Shown piece after piece: positions 52,958 through 64,000 of a DNA stretch of 64,000 nucleotides. Numbering within the stretch: position 1 is the stretch's first letter; each line of letters opens with the position of its first letter. A program made the position numbers and the translations under genes. The stretch covers positions 1 through 64,000 of the forward strand of contig CANTFG010000088.1 in NCBI GenBank assembly GCA_947652605.1, given 5' to 3'. Origin of the DNA: Elmis aenea. Its lineage: Eukaryota > Arthropoda > Insecta > Coleoptera > Elmidae. The notes beneath the pieces were generated by a model. The model was not told the origin of the DNA and made no database searches. It saw only the letters and a list, made by a program, of their open reading frames with translations.

Positions 52958-55009
52958 GCACGGTATTTTTAGGAAATTATTAAAAATTAAAACCAGCTCA
53001 TTGAAAGACATATGCAAAACAATTGTATTCATGTAAAGAGGCGATGGATAAACTGTTTCTGTGATATACAAATCAATAATTGAAATTGTTTCGAAATAGT
53101 CGCTTAAGGAACATATGTATTAACTAAAGCACGGTATTTTTAGGAAATTATTAAAAATTAAAACCAGCTCATTGAAAGACATATGCAAAACAATTGTATT
53201 CATGTAAAGAGGCGATGGATAAACTGTTCCTGTGATATACAAATCAATAATTAAAATTGTTTAGAAATAGTCGCTCAAGGAACATATGTATTAACTAAAG
53301 CACGGTATTTTTAGGAAATTATTAAAAATTAAAACCAGCTCTTTGAAAGACATATGCAAAACAATTGTATTCATGTAAAGAGGCGATGGATAAACTGTTT
53401 CTGTGATATACAAATCAATAATTAAAATTGTTTCGAAATAGTCGCTCAAGGAACATATGTATTAACTAAAGCACGGTATTTTTAGGAAATTATTAAAAAT
53501 TAAAACCAGCTCATTGAAAGACATATGCAAAACAATTTTTTTCATGTAAAGATGCGAAGGATAAACTGTTCCTGTGATATACAAATCAATAATTAAAATT
53601 GTTTCGAAATAGTCGCTCAAGGAACATATTTATTAACTAAAGCACGGTATTTTTAGGAAATTATTAAAAATTAAAACCAGCTCATTGAAAGACATATGCA
53701 AAACAATTGCATTCATGTAAAGAGGCGATGGATAAACTGTTCCTGTGATATACAAATCAATAATTAAAATTGTTTAGAAATAGACGCTCAAGGAACATAT
53801 GTATTAACTAAAGCACGGTATTTTTAGGAAATTATTAAAAATTAAAACCAGCTCATCGAAAGACATATGCAAAACAATTGTATTCATGTAAAGAGGCGAT
53901 GGATAAACTGTTCCTGTGATATACAAATCAATAATTAAAATTGTTTAGAAATAGTCGCTCAAGAAACATATGTATTAACTAAAGCACGGTATTTTTAGGA
54001 AATTATTAAAAATTAAAACCAGCTCATTGAAAGACATATGCAAAACAATTGTATTCATGTAAAGAGGCGATGGATAAACTGTTTCTATGATATACAAATC
54101 AATAATTAAAATTGTTTCGAAATAGTCGCTTAAGGAACATATGTATTAACTAAAGCACGGTATTTTTAGGAAATTATTAAAAATTAAAACCAGCTCATTG
54201 AAAGACATATGCAAAACAATTGTATTCATGTAAAGAGGCGATGGATAAACTGTTCCTGTGATATACAAATCAATAATTAAAATTGTTTAGAAATAGTCGC
54301 TCAAGGAACATATGTATTAACTAAAGCACGGTATTTTTAGGAAATTATTAAAAATTAAAACCAGCTCATTGAAAGACATATGCAAAACAATTGTATTCAT
54401 GTAAAGAGGCGATGGATAAACTGTTTCTGTGATATACAAATCAATAATTAAAATTGTTTAGAAATAGTCGCTCAAGGAACATATGTATTAACTAAAGCAC
54501 GGTATTTTTAGGAAATTATTAAAAATTAAAACCAGCTCTTTGAAAGACATATGCAAAACAATTGTATTCATGTAAAGAGGCGATGGATAAACTGTTTCTG
54601 TGATATACAAATCAATAATTAAAATTGTTCAGAAATAGTCGCTCAAGGAACATATGTATTAACTAAAGCACGGTATTTTTGGGAAATTATTAAAAATTAA
54701 AACCAGCTCATTGAAAGACATATGCAAAACAATTGTATTCATGTAAAGAGGCGATGGATAAACTGTTCCTGTGATATACAAATCAATAATTAAAATTGTT
54801 TCGAAATAGTCGCTCAAGGAACATATGTTTTAACTAAAGCACGGTATTTTTAGGAAATTATTAAAAATTAAAACCAGCTCATTGAAAGACATATGCAAAA
54901 CAATTTTTTTCATGTAAAGATGCGAAGGATAAACTGTTCCTGTGATATACAAATCAATAATTAAAATTGTTTCGAAATAGTCGCTCAAGGAACATATGTA
55001 TTAACTAAA

Positions 55010-55864
55010 GCACGGTATTTTTAGGAAATTATTAAAAATTAAAACCAGCTCATCGAAAGACATATGCAAAACAATTGTATTCATGTAAAGAGGCGATGGA
55101 TAAACTGTTCCTGTGATATACAAATCAATAATTAAAATTGTTTAGAAATAGTCGCTCAAGGAACATATGTATTAACTAAAGCACGGTATTTTTAGGAAAT
55201 TATTAAAAATTTAAACCAGCTCATTGAAAGACATATGCAAAACAATTGTATTCATGTAAAGAGGCGATGGATAAACTGTTCCTGTGATATACAAATCAAT
55301 AATTAAAATTGTTTAGAAATAGTCGCTCAAGGAACATATGTATTAACTAAAGCACGGTATTTTTAGGAAATTATTAAAAATTAAAACCAGCTCATTGAAA
55401 GACATATGCAAAACAATTGTATTCATGTAAAGATGCGAAGGATAAACTTGTCCTGTGATATACAAATCAATAATTAAAATTGTTTAAAAATAGTCGCTCA
55501 AGGAACATATGTATTAACTAAAGCACGGTATTTTTAGGAAATTATTAAAAATTAAAACCAGCTCATTGAAAGACATATGCAAAACAATTGTATTCATGTA
55601 AAGAGGCGATGGATAAACTGTTCCTGTGATATACAAATCAATAATTAAAATTGTTTCAAAATAGTCGCTCAAGGAACATATGTATTAACTAAAGCACGGT
55701 ATTTTTAGGAAATTATTAAAAATTAAAACCAGCTCATTGAAAGACATATGCAAAACAATTGTATTCATGTAAAGAGGCGATGGATAAACTGTTCCTGTGA
55801 TATACAAATCAATAATTAAAATTGTTTAGAAATAGTCGCTCAAGGAACATATATATTAACTAAA
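55010..55864 (+). repeat. Five-monomer segment recurring at 59114
   Basis: The series 'gctcatcg' unit, plain unit, 'gatgcgaagg/aaacttgtcc/gtttaaaaatag' unit, 'tttcaaaatag' unit and plain unit recurs at 59114-59968, exactly 4104 bp (24 monomers) downstream. The upstream run 53642-53983 ('attgcattc' with 'tagacgctc', then 'gctcatcg') matches 58943-59284 at 5301 bp (31 monomers). The 59 kb region therefore joins pieces copied from two places. Confidence 0.88.
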
Positions 55865-56548
55865 GCACGGTATTTTTAGGAAATTATTAAAAATTAAAAC
55901 CAGCTCATTGAAAGACATATGCAAAACAATTGTATTCATGTAAAGAGGCGATGGATAAACTGTTCCTGTGATATACAAATCAATAATTAAAATTGTTTAG
56001 AAATAGTCGCTCAAGGAACATATGTATTAACTAAAGCACGGTATTTTTAAGAAATTATTAAAAATTAAAACCAGCTCATTGAAAGACATATGCAAAACAA
56101 TTGTATTCATGTAAAGAGGCGATGGATAAACTGTTCCTGTGATATACAAATCAATAATTAAAATTGTTTCGAAATAGTCGCTCAAGGAACATATGTATTA
56201 ACTAAAGCACGGTATTTTTAGGAAATTATTAAAAATTAAAACCAGCTCATTGAAAGACATATGCAAAACAATTGTATTCATGTAAAGAGGCGATGGATAA
56301 ACTGTTCCTGTGATATTCAAATCAATAATTAAAATTGTTTAGAAATAGTCGCTCAAGGAACATATGTATTAACTAAAGCACGGTATTTTTAGGAAATTAT
56401 TAAAAATTAAAACCAGCTCATTAAAAGACATATGCAAAACAATTGTATTCATGTAAAGAGGCGATGGATAAACTGTTCCTGTGATATACAAATCAATAAT
56501 TAAAATTGTTTCGAAATAGTCGCTCAAGGAACATATGTATTAACTAAA

Positions 56549-57232
56549 GCACGGTATTTTTAGGAAATTATTAAAAATTAAAACCAGCTCATTGAAAGAC
56601 ATATGCAAAACAATTGTATTCATGTAAAGAGGCGATGGATAAACTGATCCTGTGATATACAAATCAATAATTAAAATTGTTTCGAAATAGTCGCTCAAGG
56701 AACATATGTATTAACTAAAGCACGGTATTTTTAGGAAATAATTAAAAATTAAAACCAGCTCATTGAAAGACATATGCAAAACAATTGTATTCATGTAAAG
56801 AGGCGATGGATAAACTGTTCCTGTGATATACAAATCAATAATTAAAATTGTTTAGAAATAGTCGCTCAAGGAACATATGTATTAACTAAAGCACGGTATT
56901 TTTAAGACATTATTAAAAATTAAAACCAGCTCATTGAAAGACATATGCAAAACAATTGTATTCATGTAAAAAGGCGATGGATAAACTGTTCCTGTGATAT
57001 ACAAATCAATAATTAAAATTGTTTAGAAATAGTCGCTCAAGGAACATATGTATTAACTAAAGCACGGTATATTTAGGAAATTATTAAAAATTAAAACCAG
57101 CTCATTGAAAGACATATGCAAAACAATTGTATTCATGTAAAGAGGCGATGGATAAACTGTTCCTGTGATATACAAATCAATAATTAAAATTGTTTAGAAA
57201 TAGTCGCTCAAGGAACATATGTATTAACTAAA
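56549..57232 (+). repeat. Four-monomer cassette, copy 2
   Basis: The 'actgatcc', 'gaaataatt' and 'aagacattatt' units are in order. The third has gtgat rather than gtcat, and the fourth has 'gcacggtatattt' rather than 'gcactgtat', so this copy is the most diverged of the five. A further 'actgatcc' occurs in the unit at 57404, there with tttag and gttat. Confidence 0.85.
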
Positions 57233-60200
57233 GCACGGTATTTTTAGGAAATTATTAAAAATTAAAACCAGCTTATTGAAAGACATATGCAAAACAATTG
57301 TATTCATGTAAAGAGGCGATGGATAAACTGTTCCTGTGATATACAAATCAATAATTAAAATTGTTTAGAAATAGTCGCTCAAGGAACATATGTATTAACT
57401 AAAGCACGGTATTGTTAGGAAATTATTAAAAATTAAAACCAGCTCATTGAAAGACATATGCAAAACCATTGTATTCATGTAAAGAGGCGATGGATAAACT
57501 GATCCTGTTATATACAAATCAATAATTAAAATTGTTTAGAAATAGTCGCTCAAGGAACATATGTATTAACTAAAGCACGGTATTTTTAGGAAATTATTAA
57601 AAATTAAAACCAGCTCATTGAAAGACATATGCAAAACAATTGTATTCATGTAAAGAGGCGATGGATAAACTGTTTCTGTGATATACAAATCAATAATTAA
57701 AATTGTTTCGAAATAGTCGCTCAAGGAACATATGTATGAACTAAAGCACGGTATTTTTTGGAAATCATTAAAAATTAAAACCAGCTCATTGAAAGACATA
57801 TGCAAAACAATTGTATTCATGTAAAGAGGCGATGGATAAACTGTTCCAGTGATATACAAATCAATAATTGAAATTGTTTCGAAATAGTCGCTTAAGGAAC
57901 ATATGTATTAACTAAAGCACGGTATTTTTAGGAAATTATTAAAAATTAAAACCAGCTCTTTGAAAAACATATGCAAAACAATTGTATTCATGTAAAGAGG
58001 CGATGGATAAACTGTTCCTGTGATATACAAATCAATAATTAAAATTGTTCAGAGATAGTCGCTCAAGGAATATATGTATTAACTAAAGCACGGTATTTTT
58101 AGGAAATTATTAAAAATTAAAACCAGCTCATTGAAAGACATATGCAAAACAATTGTATTTATGTAAAGAAGCGATGGATAAACTGTTCCTGTGATATACA
58201 AATCAATAATTAAAATTGTTTAGAAATAGTCGCTCAAGGAACATATGTATTAACTAAAGCACGGTATTTTTAGGAAATTATTAAAAATTAAAACCAGCTC
58301 ATTGAAAGACATATGCAAAACAATTGTATTCATGTAAAGAGGCGATGGATAAACTGTTTCTGTGATATACAAATCAATAATTGAAATTGTTTCGAAATAG
58401 TCGCTTAAGGAACATATGTATTAACTAAAGCACGGTATTTTTAGGAAATTATTAAAAATTAAAACCAGCTCATTGAAAGACATATGCAAAACAATTGTAT
58501 TCATGTAAAGAGGCGATGGATAAACTGTTTCTGTGATATACAAATTAATAATTAAAATTGTTTCGAAATAGTCGCTCAAGGAACATATGTTTTAACTAAA
58601 GCACGGTATTTTTAGGAAATTATTAAAAATTAAAACCAGCTCATTGAAAGACATATGCAAAACAATTTTTTTCATGTAAAGATGCGAAGGATAAACTGTT
58701 CCTGTGATATACAAATCAATAATTAAAATTGTTTCGAAATAGTCGCTCAAGGAACATATGTAATAACTAAAGCACGGTATTTTTAGGAAATTATTAAAAA
58801 TTAAAACCAGCTCATTGAAAGACATATGCAAAACAATTTTTTTCATGTAAAGATGCGAAGGATAAACTGTTCCTGTGATATACAAATCAATAATTAAAAT
58901 TGTTTAGAAATAGTCGCTCAAGGAACATATGTATTAACTAAAGCACGGTATTTTTAGGAAATTATTAAAAATTAAAACCAGCTCATTGAAAGACATATGC
59001 GAAACAATTGCATTCATGTAAAGAGGCGATGGATAAACTGTTCCTGTGATATACAAATCAATAATTAAAATTGTTTAGAAATAGACGCTCAAGGAACATA
59101 TGTATTAACTAAAGCACGGTATTTTTAGGAAATTATTAAAAATTAAAACCAGCTCATCGAAAGACATATGCAAAACAATTGTATTCATGTAAAGAGGCGA
59201 TGGATAAACTGTTCCTGTGATATACAAATCAATAATTAAAATTGTTTAGAAATAGTCGCTCAAGGAACATATTTATTAACTAAAGCACGGTATTTTTAGG
59301 AAATTATTAAAAATTAAAACCAGCTCATTGAAAGACATATGCAAAACAATTGTATTCATGTAAAGAGGCGATGGATAAACTGTTCCTGTGATATACAAAT
59401 CAATAATTAAAATTGTTTAGAAATAGTCGCTCAAGGAACATATGTATTAACTAAAGCACGGTATTTTTAGGAAATTATTAAAAATTAAAACCAGCTCATT
59501 GAAAGACATATGCAAAACAATTGTATTCATGTAAAGATGCGAAGGATAAACTTGTCCTGTGATATACAAATCAATAATTAAAATTGTTTAAAAATAGTCG
59601 CTCAAGGAACATATGTATTAACTAAAGCACGGTATTTTTAGGAAATTATTAAAAATTAAAACCAGCTCATTGAAAGACATATGCAAAACAATTGTATTCA
59701 TGTAAAGAGGCGATGGATAAACTGTTCCTGTGATATACAAATCAATAATTAAAATTGTTTCAAAATAGTCGCTCAAGGAACATATGTATTAACTAAAGCA
59801 CGGTATTTTTAGGAAATTATTAAAAATTAAAACCAGCTCATTGAAAGACATATGCAAAACAATTGTATTCATGTAAAGAGGCGATGGATAAACTGTTCCT
59901 GTGATATACAAATCAATAATTAAAATTGTTTAGAAATAGTCGCTCAAGGAACATATGTATTAACTAAAGCACGGTATTTTTAGGAAATTATTAAAAATTA
60001 AAACCAGCTCATTGAAAGACATATGCAAAACAATTGTATTCATGTAAAGAGGCGATGGATAAACTGTTCCTGTGATATACAAATCAATAATTAAAATTGT
60101 TTAGAAATAGTCGCTCAAGGAACATATGTATTAACTAAAGCACGGTATTTTTAGGAAATTATTAAAAATTAAAACCAGCTCATTGAAAGACATATGCAAA

Positions 60201-61678
60201 ACAATTGTATTCATGTAAAGAGGCGATGGATAAACTGTTCCTGTGATATACAAATCAATAATTAAAATTGTTTCGAAATAGTCGCTCAAGGAACATATGT
60301 ATTAACTAAAGCACGGTATTTTTAGGAAATTATTAAAAATTAAAACCAGCTCATTGAAAGACATATGCAAAACAATTGTATTCATGTAAAGAGGTGATGG
60401 ATAAACTGTTCCTGTGATATACAAATCAATAATTAAAATTGTTTCGAAATAGTCGCTCAAGGAACATATGTATTAACTAAAGCACGGTATTTTTAGGAAA
60501 TTATTAAAAATTAAAACCAGCTCATTGAAAGACATATGCAAAACAATTTTTTTCATGTAAAGATGCGAAGGATAAACTGTTCCTGTGATATACAAATCAA
60601 TAATTAAAATTGTTTAGAAATAGTCGCTCAAGGAACATATGTATTAACTAAAGCACGGTATTTTTAGGAAATTATTAAAAATTAAAACCAGCTCATTGAA
60701 AGACATATGCAAAACAATTGTATTCATGTAAAGAGGCGATGGATAAACTGTTCCTGTGATATACAAATCAATAATTAAAATTGTTTCAAAATAGTCGCTC
60801 AAGGAACATATGTATTAACTAAAGCACGGTATTTTTAGGAAATTATTAAAAATTAAAACCAGCTCATTGAAAGACATATGCAAAACAATTGTATTCATGT
60901 AAAGAGGCGATGGATAAACTGTTCCTGTGATATACAAATCAATAATTAAAATTGTTTAGAAATAGTCGCTCAAGGAACATATGTATTAACTAAAGCACGG
61001 TATTTTTAGGAAATTATTAAAAATTAAAACCAGCTCATTGAAAGACATAAGCAAAACAATTGTATTCATGTAAAGAGGCGATGGATAAACTGTTCCTGTG
61101 ATATACAAATCAATAATTAAAATTGTTTAGAAATAGTCGCTCAAGGAACATATGTATTAACTAAAGCACGGTATTTTTAGGAAATTATTAAAAATTAAAA
61201 CCAGCTCATTGAAAGACATATGCAAAACAATTGTATTCATGTAAAGAGGCGATGGATAAACTGTTCCTGTGATATACAAATCAATAATTAAAATTGTTTA
61301 GAAATAGTCGCTCAAGGAACATATGTATTAACTAAAGCACGGTATTTTTAGGAAATTATTAAAAATTAAAACCAGCTCATTGAAAGACATATGCAAAACA
61401 ATTGTATTCATGTAAAGAGGCGATGGATAAACTGTTCCTGTGATATACAAATCAATAATTAAAATTGTTTAGAAATAGTCGCTCAAGGAACATATGTATT
61501 AACTAAAGCACGGTATTTTTAGGAAATTATTAAAAATTAAAACCAGCTCATTGAAAGACATATGCAAAACAATTGTATTCATGTAAAGAGGCGATGGATA
61601 AACTGTTCCTGTGATATACAAATCAATAATTAAAATTGTTTCGAAATAGTCGCTCAAGGAACATATGTATTAACTAAA

Positions 61679-62361
61679 GCACGGTATTTTTAGGAAATTA
61701 TTAAAAATTAAAACCAGCTTATTGAAAGACATATGCAAAACAATTGTATTCATGTAAAGAGGCGATGGATAAACTGATCCTGTGATATACAAATCAATAA
61801 TTAAAATTGTTTCGAAATAGTCGCTCAAGGAACATATGTATTAACTAAAGCACGGTATTTTTAGGAAATAATTAAAAATTAAAACCAGCTCATTGAAAGA
61901 CATATGCAAAACCATTGTATTCATGTAAAGAGGCGATGGATAAACTGTTCCTGTGATATACAAATCAATAATTAAAATTGTTTAGAAATAGTCGCTCAAG
62001 GAACATATGTATTAACTAAAGCACGGTATTTTTAAGACATTATTAAAAATTAAAACCAGCTCATTGAAAGACATATGCAAAACAATTGTATTCATGTAAA
62101 AAGGCGATGGATAAACTGTTCCTGTCATATACAAATCAATAATTAAAATTGTTTAGAAATAGTCGCTCAAGGAACATATGTATTAACTAAAGCACTGTAT
62201 TTTTAGGAAATTATTAAAATTAAAACCAGCTCATTGAAAGACATATGCAAAACAATTGTATTCATGTAAAGAGGCGATGGATAAACTGTTCCTGTGATAT
62301 ACAAATCAATAATTAAAATTGTTTAGAAATAGTCGCTCAAGGAACATATGTATTAACTAAA
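61679..62361 (+). repeat. Four-monomer cassette, copy 3
   Basis: The 'gcttattg/actgatcc' unit, the 'gaaataatt' unit (with accattg), the 'aagacattatt' unit and the 'gcactgtat' unit, 683 bp because one a is missing near 62217. One extra tttcg unit (62362-62532) separates it from copy 4. Confidence 0.9.
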
Positions 62362-62532
62362 GCACGGTATTTTTAGGAAATTATTAAAAATTAAAACCAG
62401 CTCATTGAAAGACATATGCAAAACAATTGTATTCATGTAAAGAGGCGATGGATAAACTGTTCCTGTGATATACAAATCAATAATTAAAATTGTTTCGAAA
62501 TAGTCGCTCAAGGAACATATGTATTAACTAAA

Positions 62533-63216
62533 GCACGGTATTTTTAGGAAATTATTAAAAATTAAAACCAGCTCATTGAAAGACATATGCAAAACAATTG
62601 TATTCATGTAAAGAGGCGATGGATAAACTGATCCTGTGATATACAAATCAATAATTAAAATTGTTTCGAAATAGTCGCTCAAGGAACATATGTATTAACT
62701 AAAGCACGGTATTTTTGGGAAATAATTAAAAATTAAAACCAGCTCATTGAAAGACATATGCAAAGCAATTGTATTCATGTAAAGAGGCGATGGATAAACT
62801 GTTCCTGTGATATACAAATCAATAATTAAAATTGTTTAGAAATAGTCGCTCAAGGAACATATGTATTAACTAAAGCACGGTATTTTTAAGACATTATTAA
62901 AAATTAAAACCAGCTCATTGAAAGACATATGCAAAACAATTGTATTCATGTAAAAAGGCGATGGATAAACTGTTCCTGTCATATACAAATCAATAATTAA
63001 AATTGTTTAGAAATAGTCGCTCAAGGAACATATGTATTAACTAAAGCACTGTATTTTTAGGAAATTATTAAAAATTAAAACCAGCTCATTGAAAGACATA
63101 TGCAAAACAATTGTATTCATGTAAAGAGGCGATGGATAAACTGTTCCTGTGATATACAAATCAATAATTAAAATTGTTTAGAAATAGTCGCTCAAGGAAC
63201 ATATGTATTAACTAAA
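62533..63216 (+). repeat. Four-monomer higher-order repeat, copy 4
   Basis: 684 bp. The 'actgatcc' unit is followed by a unit with both 'tttttggg' and 'gcaaagcaattg', then 'aagacattatt', then 'gcactgtat'. The 'tttttggg' and 'gcaaagc' markers are shared only with copy 5, so copies 4 and 5 are the products of the latest duplication. Its first unit has 'gctcattg' where copies 3 and 5 have 'gcttattg'. Confidence 0.93.
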
Positions 63217-63900
63217 GCACGGTATTTTTAGGAAATTATTAAAAATTAAAACCAGCTTATTGAAAGACATATGCAAAACAATTGTATTCATGTAAAGAGG
63301 CGATGGATAAACTGATCCTGTGATATACAAATCAATAATTAAAATTGTTTCGAAATAGTCGCTCAAGGAACATATGTATTAACTAAAGCACGGTATTTTT
63401 GGGAAATAATTAAAAATTAAAACCAGCTCATTGAAAGACATATGCAAAGCAATTGTATTCATGTAAAGAGGCGATGGATAAACTGTTCCTGTGATATACA
63501 AATCAATAATTAAAATTGTTTAGAAATAGTCGCTCAAGGAACATATGTATTAACTAAAGCACGGTATTTTTAAGACATTATTAAAAATTAAAACCAGCTC
63601 ATTGAAAGACATATGCAAAACAATTGTATTCATGTAAAAAGGCGATGGATAAACTGTTCCTGTCATATACAAATCAATAATTAAAACTGTTTAGAAATAG
63701 TCGCTCAAGGAACATATGTATTAACTAAAGCACTGTATTTTTAGGAAATTATTAAAAATTAAAACCAGCTCATTGAAAGACATATGCAAAACAATTGTAT
63801 TCATGTAAAGAGGCGATGGATAAACTGTTCCTGTGATATACAAATCAATAATTAAAATTGTTTAGAAATAGTCGCTCAAGGAACATATGTATTAACTAAA
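63217..63900 (+). repeat. Four-monomer higher-order repeat, copy 5
   Basis: 684 bp, directly after copy 4. The two copies carry the same variants in all four units apart from 'gcttattg' in the first and 'aaaactg' in the third (near 63685). The series starts again at 63901 with another 'gcttattg ... actgat', so this higher-order repeat continues beyond the window. Confidence 0.93.
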
Positions 63901-64000
63901 GCACGGTATTTTTAGGAAATTATTAAAAATTAAAACCAGCTTATTGAAAGACATATGCAAAACAATTGTATTCATGTAAAGAGGCGATGGATAAACTGAT
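63901..64000 (+). repeat. Partial monomer at the window edge
   Basis: The first 100 bases of a further unit, ending in 'ctgat'. It is the first unit of another four-monomer cassette, judged by 'gcttattg' and 'actgat'. The cut is the window end, not a biological edge. Confidence 0.97.

Larger units (their letters stand above)
1..64000. repeat. 171-bp satellite DNA array, single orientation, 373 full monomers
   Basis: Every stretch of the window aligns to one 171-bp unit. Unit starts ('gcacgg') were followed from 1, 172, 343, 514 onward to 63901, and the summed indels reproduce the length exactly: 373 monomers, one 76-bp fragment, 43 bp of 3-4 bp insertions and a net -2 of single-base indels. 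All units read in the same direction and I found no inversion. There are no promoters, RNA genes or mobile elements, and no break in the repeat longer than 4 bp. Neighbouring units are usually a few substitutions apart, and whole runs recur nearly identically kilobases away. By general knowledge this is a eukaryotic satellite array maintained by unequal exchange. Its family and host cannot be named from the sequence. Confidence 0.98.
52275..64000 (+). repeat. Right-hand compartment with its own variant set
   Basis: From about 52.3 kb I see no cctgta, no cgcacaagg and no ctaatgc, all frequent to the left, and no 4-bp insertion units. Instead there are local variants: 'gatgcgaagg' with 'aatttttttc' (53471, 54839, 58601, 58772 and 60482 units), 'actgatcc', 'aagacattatt', 'gcactgtat', 'tagacgctc' (53782, 59083), 'gctcatcg' (53854, 55051, 59155) and 'aaacttgtcc' (55447, 59551). 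Most other units are close to consensus. This suggests a separately homogenised part of the array. Confidence 0.85.

Noticed and set aside
57566..57859. 97-codon minus-strand open frame
   Set aside because: Same origin as the frame at 6329: a 'gtatgaac' change and a tttcg unit remove the two usual stops. The repeat explains it fully.
58592..58885. 97-codon minus-strand open frame
   Set aside because: Same origin, here through 'gtaataac' and tttcg in the gatgcgaagg units. The protein is just two copies of the 57-codon satellite frame.
1..64000. CRISPR array or bacterial repeat locus
   Set aside because: The full 171-bp unit is conserved end to end, with no short repeat alternating with unrelated spacers, and there are no cas-like genes.
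1..64000. Primate alpha satellite, because the unit is 171 bp
   Set aside because: Only the length agrees. The sequence shows no alpha-satellite landmarks, the only CENP-B-like site lacks the final GG, and GC is about 28%. I treat the length as a coincidence of nucleosome-scale spacing.
1..64000. Inverted monomers or array orientation switch
   Set aside because: All unit starts from 1 to 63901 were followed on the plus strand without a gap that could hold a reversed unit.

Overview
The whole window is one uninterrupted tandem array of a 171-bp, AT-rich satellite DNA (about 28% GC by my count of the consensus). All copies lie in the same orientation. There is no unique flanking sequence, no transposon and no credible gene. 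I followed the monomer phase from position 1 (each unit starts at 'gcacgg') to the last unit start at 63901. The count closes exactly: 373 full-length monomers (373 x 171 = 63783), plus a 76-bp truncated monomer, nine 4-bp insertions, one further 4-bp and one 3-bp insertion, and eight single-base indels (net -2), total 63900. A 100-bp partial monomer then ends the window. This organisation points to eukaryotic heterochromatin (centromeric, pericentromeric or subtelomeric). Nothing in the window identifies the species, and the sequence is not primate alpha satellite although the unit length is the same.

Layout. 1-25 kb: blocks of about 20-33 monomers, each opening with the same diagnostic monomer (6167, 11818, 17370, 21481, 24905) and followed by the same ordered series of variants; a nine-monomer cassette recurs inside them. 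25.9-30.2 kb: two copies of a 13-monomer (2223 bp) unit. 30.2-37.4 kb: two copies of a 15-monomer run lying 27 monomers (4617 bp) apart. 36.2-39.6 kb: a 10-monomer tandem duplication. 39.8-41.3 kb: a fifth copy of the nine-monomer cassette. 42.4-45.8 kb: a second, independent 10-monomer tandem duplication. 45.7-50.2 kb: a 13-monomer tandem duplication (2227 bp). 50.2-52.3 kb: another block start (50737). 52.3-64.0 kb: a distinct compartment that lacks several variants common to the left and ends in a young 4-monomer (684 bp) higher-order repeat.

Most variation falls at a few monomer positions (about 22-28, 42, 74, 84-91, 101, 106, 124, 133-136, 146-148 and 171) and is inherited in linked combinations, so nested segmental duplications can be read directly. 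Two junctions can be placed within chimeric monomers to windows of about 60 and 33 bp, which is what unequal crossover or break-induced replication would leave. Two further points deserve a look. In monomers with TTTCG at positions 132-136, a 17-bp site matches seven of the nine essential bases of the mammalian CENP-B box. On the minus strand a 57-codon frame runs through the array with only two stops per unit; chance loss of these stops creates three 97-codon open frames that I do not regard as genes.
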